Assembly (NCBI RefSeq): GCF_900290235.1
Contig: NZ_OLMK01000030.1
Span: 62,001-126,000, forward strand
Length of the DNA: 64,000 nt
Source: Streptomyces sp. MA5143a
GTDB lineage: Bacteria; Actinomycetota; Actinomycetes; Streptomycetales; Streptomycetaceae
Reading direction: 5' to 3'
The translations under genes were made by a program, and so were the position numbers. This document shows positions 7,380-18,100 of the stretch, one piece after another (the first letter of the stretch is position 1; each line of letters begins with the position of its first letter). The notes under the pieces were generated by a model that saw only the letters and a program-made list of their open reading frames with translations, was not told the DNA's origin and made no database searches.

Positions 7380-10300
7380 GGAACGTCTCCTGGTCTCGCG
7401 GTGCTGATGTCGATCGGTGTGTGCGGGTCCGCCAGCGGACCCGACCGCACCGTCTGACCGTTGATCTGGGTCTCCAGGTTCAGGTGGGGGCCGTACTGCT
7501 GCACGTGCGGGGACTTGAGGTTGATGTCGAACCGGGCGATCTGGGTGATCTTCCGGCCGGCGGCGTCCCGGAACGTCCTGATGAACTGCCAGCCGCCACT
7601 GCCCGAGACCACGACCCGGCCCTCACCGCCGACGAAGGCGGCCGCCCGCGACACCGCCTCGTCCATCGAGATGGGGCAGCTGGAGTTGTGCACCAGGACC
7701 GGCGTGTGCCCGGCCAGCACATAGTACGTGTGCAGGTCGGCGACGGTGAGGTTGTAGGTGCGGGCATGCCTGGCGAAGGCACGGTTGCCGGTGACGATGA
7801 CGGTGTCGCCGGTGTCGGTGAGCAGGGTCATCCCCGAGGCGAGGTCGCCCGCCTCGATCCAGTCGCCCTCGGACGGCGACCAGAACGGGTGCTCGTGGGT
7901 GGCCGTGAGCTTCTCGACGCCGTCCTCGGTGGCGATCGACAGCTCGTTGAAGTACTTGTCGGACTCCGTGACGATCAGCCGTGTGACCTTCCGCGGCCCG
8001 GACTCGCCGGTCTCCGGGTCGAGGGCCTGGACCTCGTCGCCGAGTTCGACGTCCTCGATGTCCTTGGTGGTGCCGTCGGCCATCAGGACGTCCGTGCCGG
8101 CCAGGAAGCACTTGCAGCCGACGGGCAGCCCCCGTCTCCCCGATCCGCCCTTGGCGGCCCGGCCCTCGGCCGCGACGGCGGCGCCGCCCCGGCCCCCGGT
8201 GACCAGGGCGCCGATGAATCCCTCGATCAGCTTGCCGCGCTCGAACGCCTTGGCGTCCGCGACGCACTTGTTGAAGTTCTCGACGCAGTAGTTGGCGGCG
8301 ATGCGCTTGGCCTCGCCCACGTCGTCGTGGTGCAGCAGGTACTTGTACGCCTGGCGGCAGGCCTCCCGGCCGAAGCACGCGTTGCCGGGTCCGGAGTTCT
8401 CGTAGACGGGGGTGACCCAGTAGTCCGTCTCGGGCGAGTCGCCGTTCGGGCTGTTCATCAGGAAGTGCTTCAGCAGTTCCTGGAGGTCGTTCGTCTTCGG
8501 TGTCTGGCTCTTGGTCCACACCTTGCCGGCGGCCTGGGTCTCCTCCCAGCCCCCGGTGGTCGTGGAGTAGAGGAACTTCCCGTCGTTGTCGTAGCAGGCC
8601 GAGGTGGTGCAGCCGGGCCCGTGGTGCGGGTCCGCCCAGACGGAGTCGGGGTTGTTCACGCTACAGCCGTCGCAGAACAGGCCCGACGGGTCGGAGTTGG
8701 TGACGGGGCTGTTGTTGCTGTAGGCGTACCCGTTCATCTGCAACGGGTCGGTGACGTCGATGACGGGGTCGGCGGAGAGGAAGCGACCGGAGTTCTGGTC
8801 GTACTCGCGGGCGCCGACATGGGTCAGGCCGGTGGCGGTGTCGTCGATGCCGACGCCCAGGTAGCCGCGCTTGTTGGGCCAGGCCGACGGCTTCGTCCCA
8901 CGGACCTCGCCGTAGGGCTTGAAGGCACGGCGGGTGACCGCCTGGCCGCTGGTGAGCGCCACCGAGGTGTCGGAGGTGCCGAGGTGGTCGGCGAGCTGGA
9001 CGGCGAGCTGGTGGCCCGTCGTGGCGCCGTTGCTCGCGGTCCGGGTCACCGTCGGCGCGCCGGGCTGGACGTAGGAGCGGGAGGCGCGGCTGATGGTGCC
9101 GGACGAGCCGGTCGTCACCTCGGTGTCGCCCAGGTAGAGCGTCGAGCCGGAGGGGGAGTTCTCCAGGATGCGGTTGCCGGCGGCGTCGTAGACGTAGCTC
9201 GTCTTCTTGCCGTCGTCGGTGATGGTCTCCAGCTGGTTCTCGTACGTCCAGGTCAGGTTCTGGGTGGTGGCGGCCAGGTCGCGGACCTCGGTGTTGCCCG
9301 CGGCGTCGTACCTGTAGGAGCTGCCCTTGCCGGACGGGGTGGAGCTGATCCAGCGCACGGTGTGGGGCTGTGCGGACTCGTAGCCGTAGGTGTAGCCGAC
9401 GTTCTTGGCGGGGTCCGCGGGGTCGTGTTCCGTCATCGAGGCCCGGTTGCCCAGCCAGTCGAAGGTGAACGACTGGCGGTAGGCGGTCCCGCCGGTGGCG
9501 ACGGTCGCGGCGTCGGGGGCGGCGGCGGCCAGCGTCGCCGTCAGGGTCGCGTCCGGGGCGGTGGTGTCGCTCGCCTCGTCGGGTGCCTCGGCCACGGGGC
9601 CCGAGGAGGCCGCGTAGTCGGTGCGGTGGCCCCACGCGGTGCCGTTGGAGGCCTTGCAGCCGTTGCCGGCCCCGGTGGGCGTGACCTTGGAGGTCCAGGC
9701 GTGGACCAGCTCACCCAGCACGTCGTAGGTGAAGCACTGGGTGTCCCAGACCGAGGTGCTCGGGTCGCCGAGCCGTCGGGCGAGGGAGGTGATGGAGCCG
9801 GACTGGTCGTAGGAGTAGTAGCCGTCCGAGACGCGGTGCGGGCCGGAGGTCTCCCGGTCGGCGACCGTGCGCTGGAGACGGCCGGTGTGCGGGTCGACGA
9901 AGTTGGTCGTCCAGACCCGGTTGGGCTGCGCGCCCGACACGGTGCGCAGGACGTCGCCGAGCGGCGAGTAGGTGACGTCGGAGGTGTACCAGCTCAGACC
10001 CGAGGTCGACTCGGCGAAGCCGTCGCCGTTGTAGCGGGTGACGACCTTCTCCTTCGCGAGCCCGCCGACGGCCGGAAGGGTGACCGACTGCTGCTTGCCG
10101 GTCGGGGTGTACGTGTACGCGTAGGCGTAGGTGCCGGCGAGGCCCGTCGTCATCGGGTTGGAGGGGATGACGGTCTCGGTGCCGGTGGGCCGGTAGTCGG
10201 TGTCGTAGCCGGTGACACGGCTGATGTAGTCGCCGCCCGCGGTGTGCCGGGTCGAGGCGACCGGCTGGCCGAGCGCGCCGGACAGGGTGTCGTAGGTGAA

Positions 10301-13300
10301 CGACAGGACGGGCGTCGAGGACGAACCCTCGCGGACGGCCTTGACCCGGCCCAGTTCGTCGTACTCGGTGTGCGTGGTGCGCGACTTGGCGTCCGTGACC
10401 TTGTTCGGGCGGTCGGCGCTGTCGTACCAGGTCTCCGTGCGGCCCATGTCGGGGTCGGTGACGGAGGTCATCCGGCCGCGGGCGTCATAGGTGTACGACC
10501 AGGTGCTGCCCGCCGGGTCGGTGACCTTGCTGCGGTTGCCGCGGGCGTCGTACTCGTAGGAGGTCGTGCGTCCGGCGGTGCTGCTGTCGTCCTTGACGTA
10601 GTGGCGGACGGCGGTGACCCGGCCCAGGGCGTCGGTGTACGTCCGTGTCTTGGGGGCGGTCGCGCCGGGCGGGTTCACGAAGGTCGTGGTGTCGGTGTAC
10701 GTCGTGTACGTCGCGAACCGGAAGCCGCCGTCGTGGTACGTCGACAGGCGGACCTGCCGCTCCATGCCGTCGTACCGCTTCTTGAGGTAACTGGGGATCG
10801 CCGTCTTCGACCGGGGCTCGAAGAGCGCGGCGGCGGGCTCGCCCTTGGCGAGATAGGCGCCGGTCTGCTCGTCGACGAGGCCGTGGTCGTTGTAGCTGAC
10901 GTCGGTGATGATCCGGCCGGGCCCATGGGCCTCGGACTGGGTCTGGACCTGGCGCATCAGACCGTCGTAGAGGGTCACCTGGCGGCTGTAGGAGCCGTTG
11001 TCCTTCAGGGTCCGGGTGGTGACGGCGGCCGGGCGGGTCTCCGACGAGGTGGCGATCGCCGGCTGGTAGGCGATCTCGACGTCCGGTGTCTTCCCGCCCG
11101 ACGAGCGGGACGGCGACCAGCCCTTCACGAAGCGCCCGAGGGCGTCGTACTCGTTCTTCGTGACCCGGCCGTTGGCGTCGGTGACCGTCAGCGCGAGGCT
11201 GCGCCCCGGGTCGAAGGCCGTGGTGACGGCGTGGCCCTTGGCGTTGATCGTCCGCACCGAGGTGACCGGCCCGCCCTCGTCGGCGGGGGTGTACTGGGTC
11301 TCGGCGGTGCCCACGCCGGGCTTGGTGACCGTGCGGATCCGGCCCAGCGGGTCGTACGTGGTCCTCGTGACGAGGGAGTAGGAGGTCCCCGCCCCGTCGA
11401 CACCCGCCGCGGAGGTGACGAGACCCTTCGTCGGGGTCTCACCGTAGGCGAGGTTGTCGTAGCTGTTGCGGACGGCCCGGATCAGCTTGGTCGCCGGGTC
11501 GGCCGAGTCGTACGCCGCGCAGGACGTGCCGGTGCTGCGCTGCTCCTTGGTCAGCCCGATGAGCCAGGCGGAGGTGTTGTGGACGTACGACGTCCTGGTG
11601 CACGTCTGCTGGGAGAAGGACTCGCCGGAGCCGCTCGGTTTGACGACGGCGGTCTCGACCTGGGTCGGCAGGCCGTAGGTGTCGTCCACCTCGGTGAGCG
11701 TGCGGACGGCCTGCCAGCTGCTGTCGACGGTCTGGATCTCGTCGGTGCGCCTGACCCCGCCGCGGTGCGCGAGCAGCGGGTCCATGTCGGCGCCGTTCTC
11801 GGCCTCCCGGGGCCGGGACGCGGTCTGCTGGGACCAGGGGAAGGTGAGGGTGCGCCGTTGGACGCGCTTGTCGGAGTTGAGGTAGGCGATGGTCTCGGCG
11901 ATCTGGCCCGCGTACTGCGGCTCGTCCTCGCCGACGAGGGTGTGTGTGCCCGTCGAGTCCTTCACCGAGCCGCCGACGCCCTGGAAGTAGCGGGTCTCCG
12001 AGTACGACTGGGACTGGGGGTCGCCCTGCTGGGAGGTGGACTTGCTGCCCTTGGTCACCGCGACCTGGCGGTAGCCGCGCCACTGGCTGTACGTGCGCAG
12101 GGCGGGGCGGGTGAACTCGTCGTCGTTCTTGGCCCAGGCGGGGCCCGTGTACGTGTACTTGGTGACGATGGGTTTGCCGTGCGAGGTGACCTTGTCGGTC
12201 TCGGTCACGGAGTGCACGACGTACTTGTTGAACCAGGATTTCGCCGGGGTCTTCTCGTCGCCGTCGGGCGACCAGCGCAGCGGGTAGCAGGTGCCGTTGC
12301 CGCGGCCCTTGTCCTCGGCCGGTTCGGTGGCGCAGCCGCCCTTGTACTCGACCTCGATGTCACCGCCGTACTCGGTGGCGACGGTGCCGATGCGGGGCCG
12401 GGTGAAGGCGGGGCGCTGGTCGTTCGGGCCGGTGAGGACGAGGTTCGGCAGCTGGCGGTCCTGGAGCCGGGTGCGCAGCGGCGAGGTGGAGCCGACGGAG
12501 TACTCGGCGAAGCTGACGCCGTCCTTGTGCTGGAGGGTGCCGGTGGTGTCTCCGGGGGCGAAGCCGCGCCGGGTGATCGAGTTCAGCCACAGGCCCGGGG
12601 AGGTGTCGTACCAGTCCTCGGGGAACGACTGGTGCAGCTCGTAGGTGTCGACCTTGCCGAGGCCGGTCTGGCCGGCGCGGGCGCCCTTCGTCGTGACGGT
12701 GTCCAGGCGCATCTGCGTCCAGAACGACGGGAAGGCGGGGCACAGCTTCGACGTGGACTTGCAGTTGAGGTTGCCGGGCGTGTCCCACCAGGGGCGGTAC
12801 GCGCCCGGGTCGTCGGTCTTGGCGAAGTTGGCGGCGTCGCAGGCGGTGGTGGACTTCAGACAGCGCTGCTTCACCCCGAACTCGACGGTCGCCGACGGCT
12901 TCGTCAGGTCGGAACGCATGCCGTACTCGATGACCGTGGGGTACGCGTGACGGTCGTACTGCTCGGGCGACTTGAACTTCTTCTTGACGGCGTAGTGGTT
13001 GGTCTCCTGCTTCCAGCTGACGACCATCGTGTTGCCGTGCACGTCGACGACCTTGTCCAGGCCCCAGCGCCAGGCCTGCTTCTTGCCCGCTCCGCAACGG
13101 GAGTCGGCGAAGGCCGTGGCGTGGCAGGGCTCGCCCGGGTGGTTGCCGAAGACGGGCACCGTGGAGACGGAGTCGGTGTCGGCGTGACCGCCACCGACCT
13201 TGTTCAAGCCGAAGTGGTACTTCGTGCCGTCCCGTGTCGTGACGATCCAGTACTCGCCGTTGTTGTCGCCGTTGCTGCCGCCCGTTTTCCGTTCGACGCG

Positions 13301-14719
13301 GGTGCCGTCGTCGTTCTGCGGGCGGTAGACCTCGGTGTCGGTCTCGGGGTCGCTGCCGGAGGGCGCGTCCCGCACGAGTTCGACGGTCCTGCCGCCCAGC
13401 GACATCACCGCGTTGTACGACACCCAGCACAGGTCGTTGGTCTTGTCCTTCTTGGCCGTGTTGTTGGCCGAGCCGGACTTCATCGCCTTGCGGTCGTCCT
13501 GGCAGGAGCGGTAGCGGCGCTCGATGTGGCCGGGGTCGTAGTCCCAGCCCTCGCCGATCCAGGAGGACTGCGGCGAGGAGACCGCGACACGGCCGTCCAC
13601 CGTCTGGGAGTTGTAGTCGAAGGTGACCTGCGGCGCGGGCCCCGCCGGAGCCGCAGGGATCGACAGCGGGTACGACCAGGTGAAGGCGCCGGAGGAACCG
13701 CCGGCCGCCCACTTGCCGTTGGAGACGAGCGGGGTCGCCTTGAAGGTGCCGCCCGCTCCGCCGCCCGAGTCGACCGCGCCGACGACGGCGGCGTCACCGG
13801 TCGCGGCGACGGGCGTGGCGGAGGCCCCCGCCTTGCGGTAGGCGGCCTGCGCGACGGTGGGCCCGCCGGACTGGGCGACCTTCGCGGCGGCCGCCGGGGT
13901 GACCGTGCCGTCGGCGGCGGTGTCGACCGTGGCGGTGATCGACTGGGCCTTGGTGTCGTTGACGGTCTCCAGTTCCTCGTACTCCTGGCACGCCTCGACG
14001 TCCGGCGTGGTCAGGTAGCACTCGGGGAACTGGACGAAGCGCAGCCGGGAGGCCCAGTCGGCGCCGTACAGGTTCTTGAACTTCGTGTAGTCGAGCTTGA
14101 CGGAGACCGGGACGGACCCGGTGGCGGGCGCCTGGACCTTGACCACGGCGCCGTCGACGCCCTGGGCGACGGTGGAGGCGCGGTCGTAGACCTGGACGCC
14201 CCAGGTGCCGGTGGGCGCCGCCTGGTCGGGGGCCTGGCCGAGGCTGACGGGGAGGTCCTCGACGGGCTTGAGGTCGACCTGCTGCGCCGTCGAGGCCGTG
14301 CGGGCCGAAGCCGTGGGGGCCTTGGCCGTGCGGGCCTTGGCCGTGCGATCCGAGGTGCGGGCCGTCGCGGGGGTGGTGGTCGCGGTGCCGCCGAAGCTGA
14401 CCGTGCCGGTGTCGGCGAGCGGTGCGGTGGCGGTGCCGGCGGGGGCCTGCTCCAGGTCCTCGGGGACCTCGACCTTCAGGGTCTCCAGATCCCGTTCGAA
14501 CGTCTCGCCCGCCAGGGGCTTGTCCTGGTCGAGCGCCTCCAGGTCGAGGGTCTCGCGGCCCTTCTCCGCGACGGCCGGATCGGGCGGCACGGCCAAGGAC
14601 TGGGCGGGCAGGAGGCCCACCAGCAGGGCCGCGCCGATCGCGGGCACGACGGCTCTGCGCACACGGGCACGACGGACATTCGAGTAGCGACCGAACACGG
14701 CGAGGTCCCCCCGGACCAC
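7376..14719 (-). CDS. RHS polymorphic toxin with HINT module and C-terminal toxin domain
   Basis: Up to 2447 aa. The start is either GTG 14719 or, better placed behind GGGGGGA, GTG 14698, in both cases followed by an Arg-rich signal peptide with a hydrophobic core ending in LPAQSLA. Order: an SpvB-like N-terminal shell region (TFDYNSQTVDGR, about residue 360); many YD/RHS repeats (about 1100-2000, e.g. YEYDARGNRSKVTDPAGS); the RHS core end with GRFLSADP and NSDPSGLF (about 1980-2010); a linker with Cys pairs; a HINT protease module from CFLAGTDV (Cys2204) to VLVHN (Asn2345); and a C-terminal toxin of about 100 aa (about 2346-2447). The toxin has PHVQQYGPHLNLETQ and ends PIDISTARPGDVP, resembling polymorphic toxin type 24, though I hold that name loosely. 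The immunity gene overlaps its stop. Confidence 0.9.
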   Translation of the reverse strand: MVRGDLAVFGRYSNVRRARVRRAVVPAIGAALLVGLLPAQSLAVPPDPAVAEKGRETLDLEALDQDKPLAGETFERDLETLKVEVPEDLEQAPAGTATAPLADTGTVSFGGTATTTPATARTSDRTAKARTAKAPTASARTASTAQQVDLKPVEDLPVSLGQAPDQAAPTGTWGVQVYDRASTVAQGVDGAVVKVQAPATGSVPVSVKLDYTKFKNLYGADWASRLRFVQFPECYLTTPDVEACQEYEELETVNDTKAQSITATVDTAADGTVTPAAAAKVAQSGGPTVAQAAYRKAGASATPVAATGDAAVVGAVDSGGGAGGTFKATPLVSNGKWAAGGSSGAFTWSYPLSIPAAPAGPAPQVTFDYNSQTVDGRVAVSSPQSSWIGEGWDYDPGHIERRYRSCQDDRKAMKSGSANNTAKKDKTNDLCWVSYNAVMSLGGRTVELVRDAPSGSDPETDTEVYRPQNDDGTRVERKTGGSNGDNNGEYWIVTTRDGTKYHFGLNKVGGGHADTDSVSTVPVFGNHPGEPCHATAFADSRCGAGKKQAWRWGLDKVVDVHGNTMVVSWKQETNHYAVKKKFKSPEQYDRHAYPTVIEYGMRSDLTKPSATVEFGVKQRCLKSTTACDAANFAKTDDPGAYRPWWDTPGNLNCKSTSKLCPAFPSFWTQMRLDTVTTKGARAGQTGLGKVDTYELHQSFPEDWYDTSPGLWLNSITRRGFAPGDTTGTLQHKDGVSFAEYSVGSTSPLRTRLQDRQLPNLVLTGPNDQRPAFTRPRIGTVATEYGGDIEVEYKGGCATEPAEDKGRGNGTCYPLRWSPDGDEKTPAKSWFNKYVVHSVTETDKVTSHGKPIVTKYTYTGPAWAKNDDEFTRPALRTYSQWRGYRQVAVTKGSKSTSQQGDPQSQSYSETRYFQGVGGSVKDSTGTHTLVGEDEPQYAGQIAETIAYLNSDKRVQRRTLTFPWSQQTASRPREAENGADMDPLLAHRGGVRRTDEIQTVDSSWQAVRTLTEVDDTYGLPTQVETAVVKPSGSGESFSQQTCTRTSYVHNTSAWLIGLTKEQRSTGTSCAAYDSADPATKLIRAVRNSYDNLAYGETPTKGLVTSAAGVDGAGTSYSLVTRTTYDPLGRIRTVTKPGVGTAETQYTPADEGGPVTSVRTINAKGHAVTTAFDPGRSLALTVTDANGRVTKNEYDALGRFVKGWSPSRSSGGKTPDVEIAYQPAIATSSETRPAAVTTRTLKDNGSYSRQVTLYDGLMRQVQTQSEAHGPGRIITDVSYNDHGLVDEQTGAYLAKGEPAAALFEPRSKTAIPSYLKKRYDGMERQVRLSTYHDGGFRFATYTTYTDTTTFVNPPGATAPKTRTYTDALGRVTAVRHYVKDDSSTAGRTTSYEYDARGNRSKVTDPAGSTWSYTYDARGRMTSVTDPDMGRTETWYDSADRPNKVTDAKSRTTHTEYDELGRVKAVREGSSSTPVLSFTYDTLSGALGQPVASTRHTAGGDYISRVTGYDTDYRPTGTETVIPSNPMTTGLAGTYAYAYTYTPTGKQQSVTLPAVGGLAKEKVVTRYNGDGFAESTSGLSWYTSDVTYSPLGDVLRTVSGAQPNRVWTTNFVDPHTGRLQRTVADRETSGPHRVSDGYYSYDQSGSITSLARRLGDPSTSVWDTQCFTYDVLGELVHAWTSKVTPTGAGNGCKASNGTAWGHRTDYAASSGPVAEAPDEASDTTAPDATLTATLAAAAPDAATVATGGTAYRQSFTFDWLGNRASMTEHDPADPAKNVGYTYGYESAQPHTVRWISSTPSGKGSSYRYDAAGNTEVRDLAATTQNLTWTYENQLETITDDGKKTSYVYDAAGNRILENSPSGSTLYLGDTEVTTGSSGTISRASRSYVQPGAPTVTRTASNGATTGHQLAVQLADHLGTSDTSVALTSGQAVTRRAFKPYGEVRGTKPSAWPNKRGYLGVGIDDTATGLTHVGAREYDQNSGRFLSADPVIDVTDPLQMNGYAYSNNSPVTNSDPSGLFCDGCSVNNPDSVWADPHHGPGCTTSACYDNDGKFLYSTTTGGWEETQAAGKVWTKSQTPKTNDLQELLKHFLMNSPNGDSPETDYWVTPVYENSGPGNACFGREACRQAYKYLLHHDDVGEAKRIAANYCVENFNKCVADAKAFERGKLIEGFIGALVTGGRGGAAVAAEGRAAKGGSGRRGLPVGCKCFLAGTDVLMADGTTKDIEDVELGDEVQALDPETGESGPRKVTRLIVTESDKYFNELSIATEDGVEKLTATHEHPFWSPSEGDWIEAGDLASGMTLLTDTGDTVIVTGNRAFARHARTYNLTVADLHTYYVLAGHTPVLVHNSSCPISMDEAVSRAAAFVGGEGRVVVSGSGGWQFIRTFRDAAGRKITQIARFDINLKSPHVQQYGPHLNLETQINGQTVRSGPLADPHTPIDISTARPGDVP

Positions 14720-15181
14720 TCGAGGCGGGCCAGGAACGGACCACGCGTGATGGCGTATCAGATGCCGGAGATTCTGTGGGGCCCGTGTGAAGTTTCGCTA
14801 GATCGACTGTGCGTATGTGATGACCGTCACGGTGCGTAAGCACGGATAGCGGCCAGTGGGGCCCAGATACGGGATTTGCCGAGGTAAGGGAAAGCCCCAC
14901 CCCTCCGCGATCAATGGCGTAATTCACCAGTTCCTCTGGCAAATAACCATCGAATCGGGGGAGTTCAGCAACGGTTCGCGGCTTTTCGCCGCAACCCCTG
15001 TGGCTGGTATACGTCTTGCCCCCCGCCGGGCCCCACCACACTTACGGACCGCGGCCTTGATCCACTCAATCCCCCGCGACGGCTGCGAAGCGTGACGACG
15101 GCCCGCTCATAGGTCATCATCGGCTCGCCCGGCCGAGCCCTGCCCGTGCCGGTTCCAAGGGGGGAAGGGGGAACTCGCCCG
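14720..15181. other. Divergent promoter region between RHS and DNRLRE genes
   Basis: 462 bp without a credible gene. Locally AT-richer tracts lie around 14790-14830 and 14880-14960 (e.g. GGCGTAATTCACCAG, CAAATAACCATCG). It must carry the promoters of both giant secreted-protein genes, so coordinated control is plausible. I could not assign specific boxes. Confidence 0.5.
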
Positions 15182-18100
15182 ATGACGCGCAAGGAGCGCA
15201 ACTGGCGTCGTGTGCCCGGCAGACGCACCACGGCCGCCGTACTCACCGCGGCGCTGGCCGCGACCGGTATCACCTTCATCGGCCTCGGCCTGGACGAGCC
15301 CGGCTCGCGCGACGGCTCGGACGGCGCAGGCCGCAAGAAGCCGGTCGGGGAGGCCGCCGCGCTCGCGCGGGCGGCCGAGACCGGCAGGCCCGTCGAGGTC
15401 ACGACGGCGCGTACGGCGAGGTCCACGACGTGGGCGCGTCCCGACGGCCAGATGGCGAAGAGGCTGTACTCGTCGCCGATCCGGGCCAAGGTGGGCGGCG
15501 AGTGGAAGCCGATCGACTACGACCTGAGCCGCACCGCCAAGGGCTGGGAGCCCAAGGCCACCAACGCGAGGATGGTGTTCTCGGCCGGGTCGAAGGCCGC
15601 GCGCGGCGAGGACGGGCAAGGCGACGAGCGCGCCTCCCGCGCCGGCTCCGGCGTGCGGCGGATCTCCCTGGTCAAGGGCGTGCGCACGGCCGCCGCCGCG
15701 GACGCGAGCCCCCTGGTCACCCTCACCGTCGACGGCTACACCATCCAGCTGACCTGGCCGGGCCCGGTCCCCGCCCCGATCATCGACGGCTCCCGCGCGC
15801 TGTACCCGGAGATCCTCCCGGGCGCCGACCTGGTGCTGACCGCCGACGACGACGGCTTCGCCCAGCTGCTCGTGCTCAAGAACCGCACGGCAGCCGCCGA
15901 CCCTCGGGCCCAGCAGCTGTCGTACGGCATCACCGCCGCCGATCTGACGTTCCGGCTCGACCCGGTGACCAGTGTGCTGAGCGCGGAGAACGCGTACGGC
16001 AACGAGGTGGCCGTCTCGCCGACCCCGTTGATGTGGGACAGCTCCGGTTCCCCCGCGGTGACCGACGGCCAGGTCGGGGCCACCGCGCAGCCGACCACGG
16101 AGGAGAGCCCGGAGCCCACCGCGCCGGAGTCCGACGAGCCGGGCGACAGCCCGAGCCCCACCGAGGGGCTGATCGAGACCGACGAGCAGGGCGACACCAA
16201 CCCCGAGACGCTGCCGCCGGCCACCGACGGTCCCGCGCCGACGGTGCCGGAGTCCCCGCTGCCGTCCGCGCCGGCCGAGCCGACGCCCGCGCCCACCCAG
16301 GGCGGCTCGGCGGCCACGCTCAGCCTGCCCGGCCTGGACGGCCCCTCGCCCGACTCGCGCGGCGAGCTGGTCGAGGCCGATCTGTCGGGGGCGAACTGGG
16401 TGCTCACCCCGGACACGGAGTTCCTGACCGACCCGGCCACCACGTACCCGGTGTTCGTCGACCCGTCGGTGAAGAAGCACACCCAGAACTGGACGACCGC
16501 GTACAGCCGCCACCCCAACGCCACGTTCTACAACGGCAAGGGCTTCAACAAGGGCGGCACGCACGAGGCCCGTGTCGGCTTCGAGTCGGACACCTGGGGC
16601 ACCTCGCGCTCCTACTTCAACATCGCCTTCGACAAGGACCTCAAGGGCACGAAGATCACGAGTGCGAAGCTGCGCATGCTGGAGACGTACTCCTGGTCGT
16701 GCAGCTCCCGTTCGATGAGCGTGCACCTCACGGGCCCGGTCAACGGCAAGACCAACTGGAAGAACGCGCCCAAGCTGAGCGACGGGAACAAGTTCGCGAC
16801 CAAGAGCTTCGCGCACGGCTACAAGTCCGGCTGCCGGGACGCGTACGAGACCTTCGACGTGCGCCGGGCCGCGCAGAAGCGGGCCGACGAGGGCAAGGAC
16901 ACCATCACCTTCGGCCTGCGGGCGCGGGACGAGCACTCCCAGTACTCGTGGAAGAAGTTCCAGGCCAACGGCGACAACGCCCCCGTCCTCGAACTCGTCT
17001 ACAACCGCAAACCGACCATCGACGCCAAGTCGCTCGACCTCGGCCCGGACGCCAAGTGCACCACCACCGAGCCGTACGTCCGCATGGGCTCGGGCAACCT
17101 GACGTTCACCGCGCGGGGAGCCGACAAGGACAAGAACCTCGACTTCCTCGACTTCGACCTGTGGCCGACCGGCAAGTGGGACTCGACCCATGATCTGCTG
17201 GGCTCCACCGGCAAGGTGTCGGTGGGCGGCGACAAGGACGTCGCACTGCGCACCACCAGCGGCTTCTCCACCGGCAAACTCACCAACGGCACCCTGTACT
17301 CGTGGCGGGTGCGGGCCGTGGACGACGCGAACTCCAGCTCCGGGTACGCCCCGGCCAGCACCCCGTGCCGCTTCGTCCTCGACACCACCGCGCCCAGGCC
17401 GCCGAAGGTCAGCTCGACCGACTTCCCGAACGCGGACGGCGCCGAGAACGGTTTCGGCAACGACGCCGAGGACGCCAACTGGTCCACGAAGAAGTTCGGC
17501 ACCCCCGGCTCCTTCACCGTGCGCGCGCTCAACACGGACGTCGTCCGCTACGAGTACGGCTTCAACGCGGCGAGCTACCCGTTCAGCGTGAACCGCACCA
17601 GCGGCACGGCCACCACGGTCAGCGCGACCCTCGCGAACGCGAAACCGCCGACGGCGGGACCCAACGTGCTGTACGTGCGCACGGTGGACGCCGCGGGCAA
17701 TCCCTCGCAGCCGACGAAGTACTTCTTCTACGTCACCCCGCGCGACCAGGCCGACTCCCCCGGCGACTTCACCGGGGACAAGCTGCCCGACCTGATGGTG
17801 GTCTCCGACGCCGGCAACCTGGTGATGTACCCCTCCCAGGCCACCAACGACCTGGTCAAGGGCACCGGCGACCTCGACTACTCGATGTCGGGCGCCTACC
17901 GGGCGAACCCCGACAAGGACCCGAACGGCGACGACCTGCCGTCGTTCGTCGCCGCGCCCGCCGGCCACTTCAAGGGCGCGCTCATCACCCACAACGGCGA
18001 CATCTACGGCGGTGACGGCCTCCAGGACCTGGTGGTCCGGCTCGGCGACAAGCTGTGGGTCTACCCGGGCGACGGCTACGGCGCGGTCAACATCGACCGC

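Noticed and set aside
7421..14839. Open frame of about 2470 codons on the plus strand, antisense to the RHS gene
   Set aside because: It mirrors the GC3 bias of the RHS gene; the product is Val/Gly/Arg/Asp-rich without any domain, and the minus-strand frame carries clear RHS and HINT motifs.
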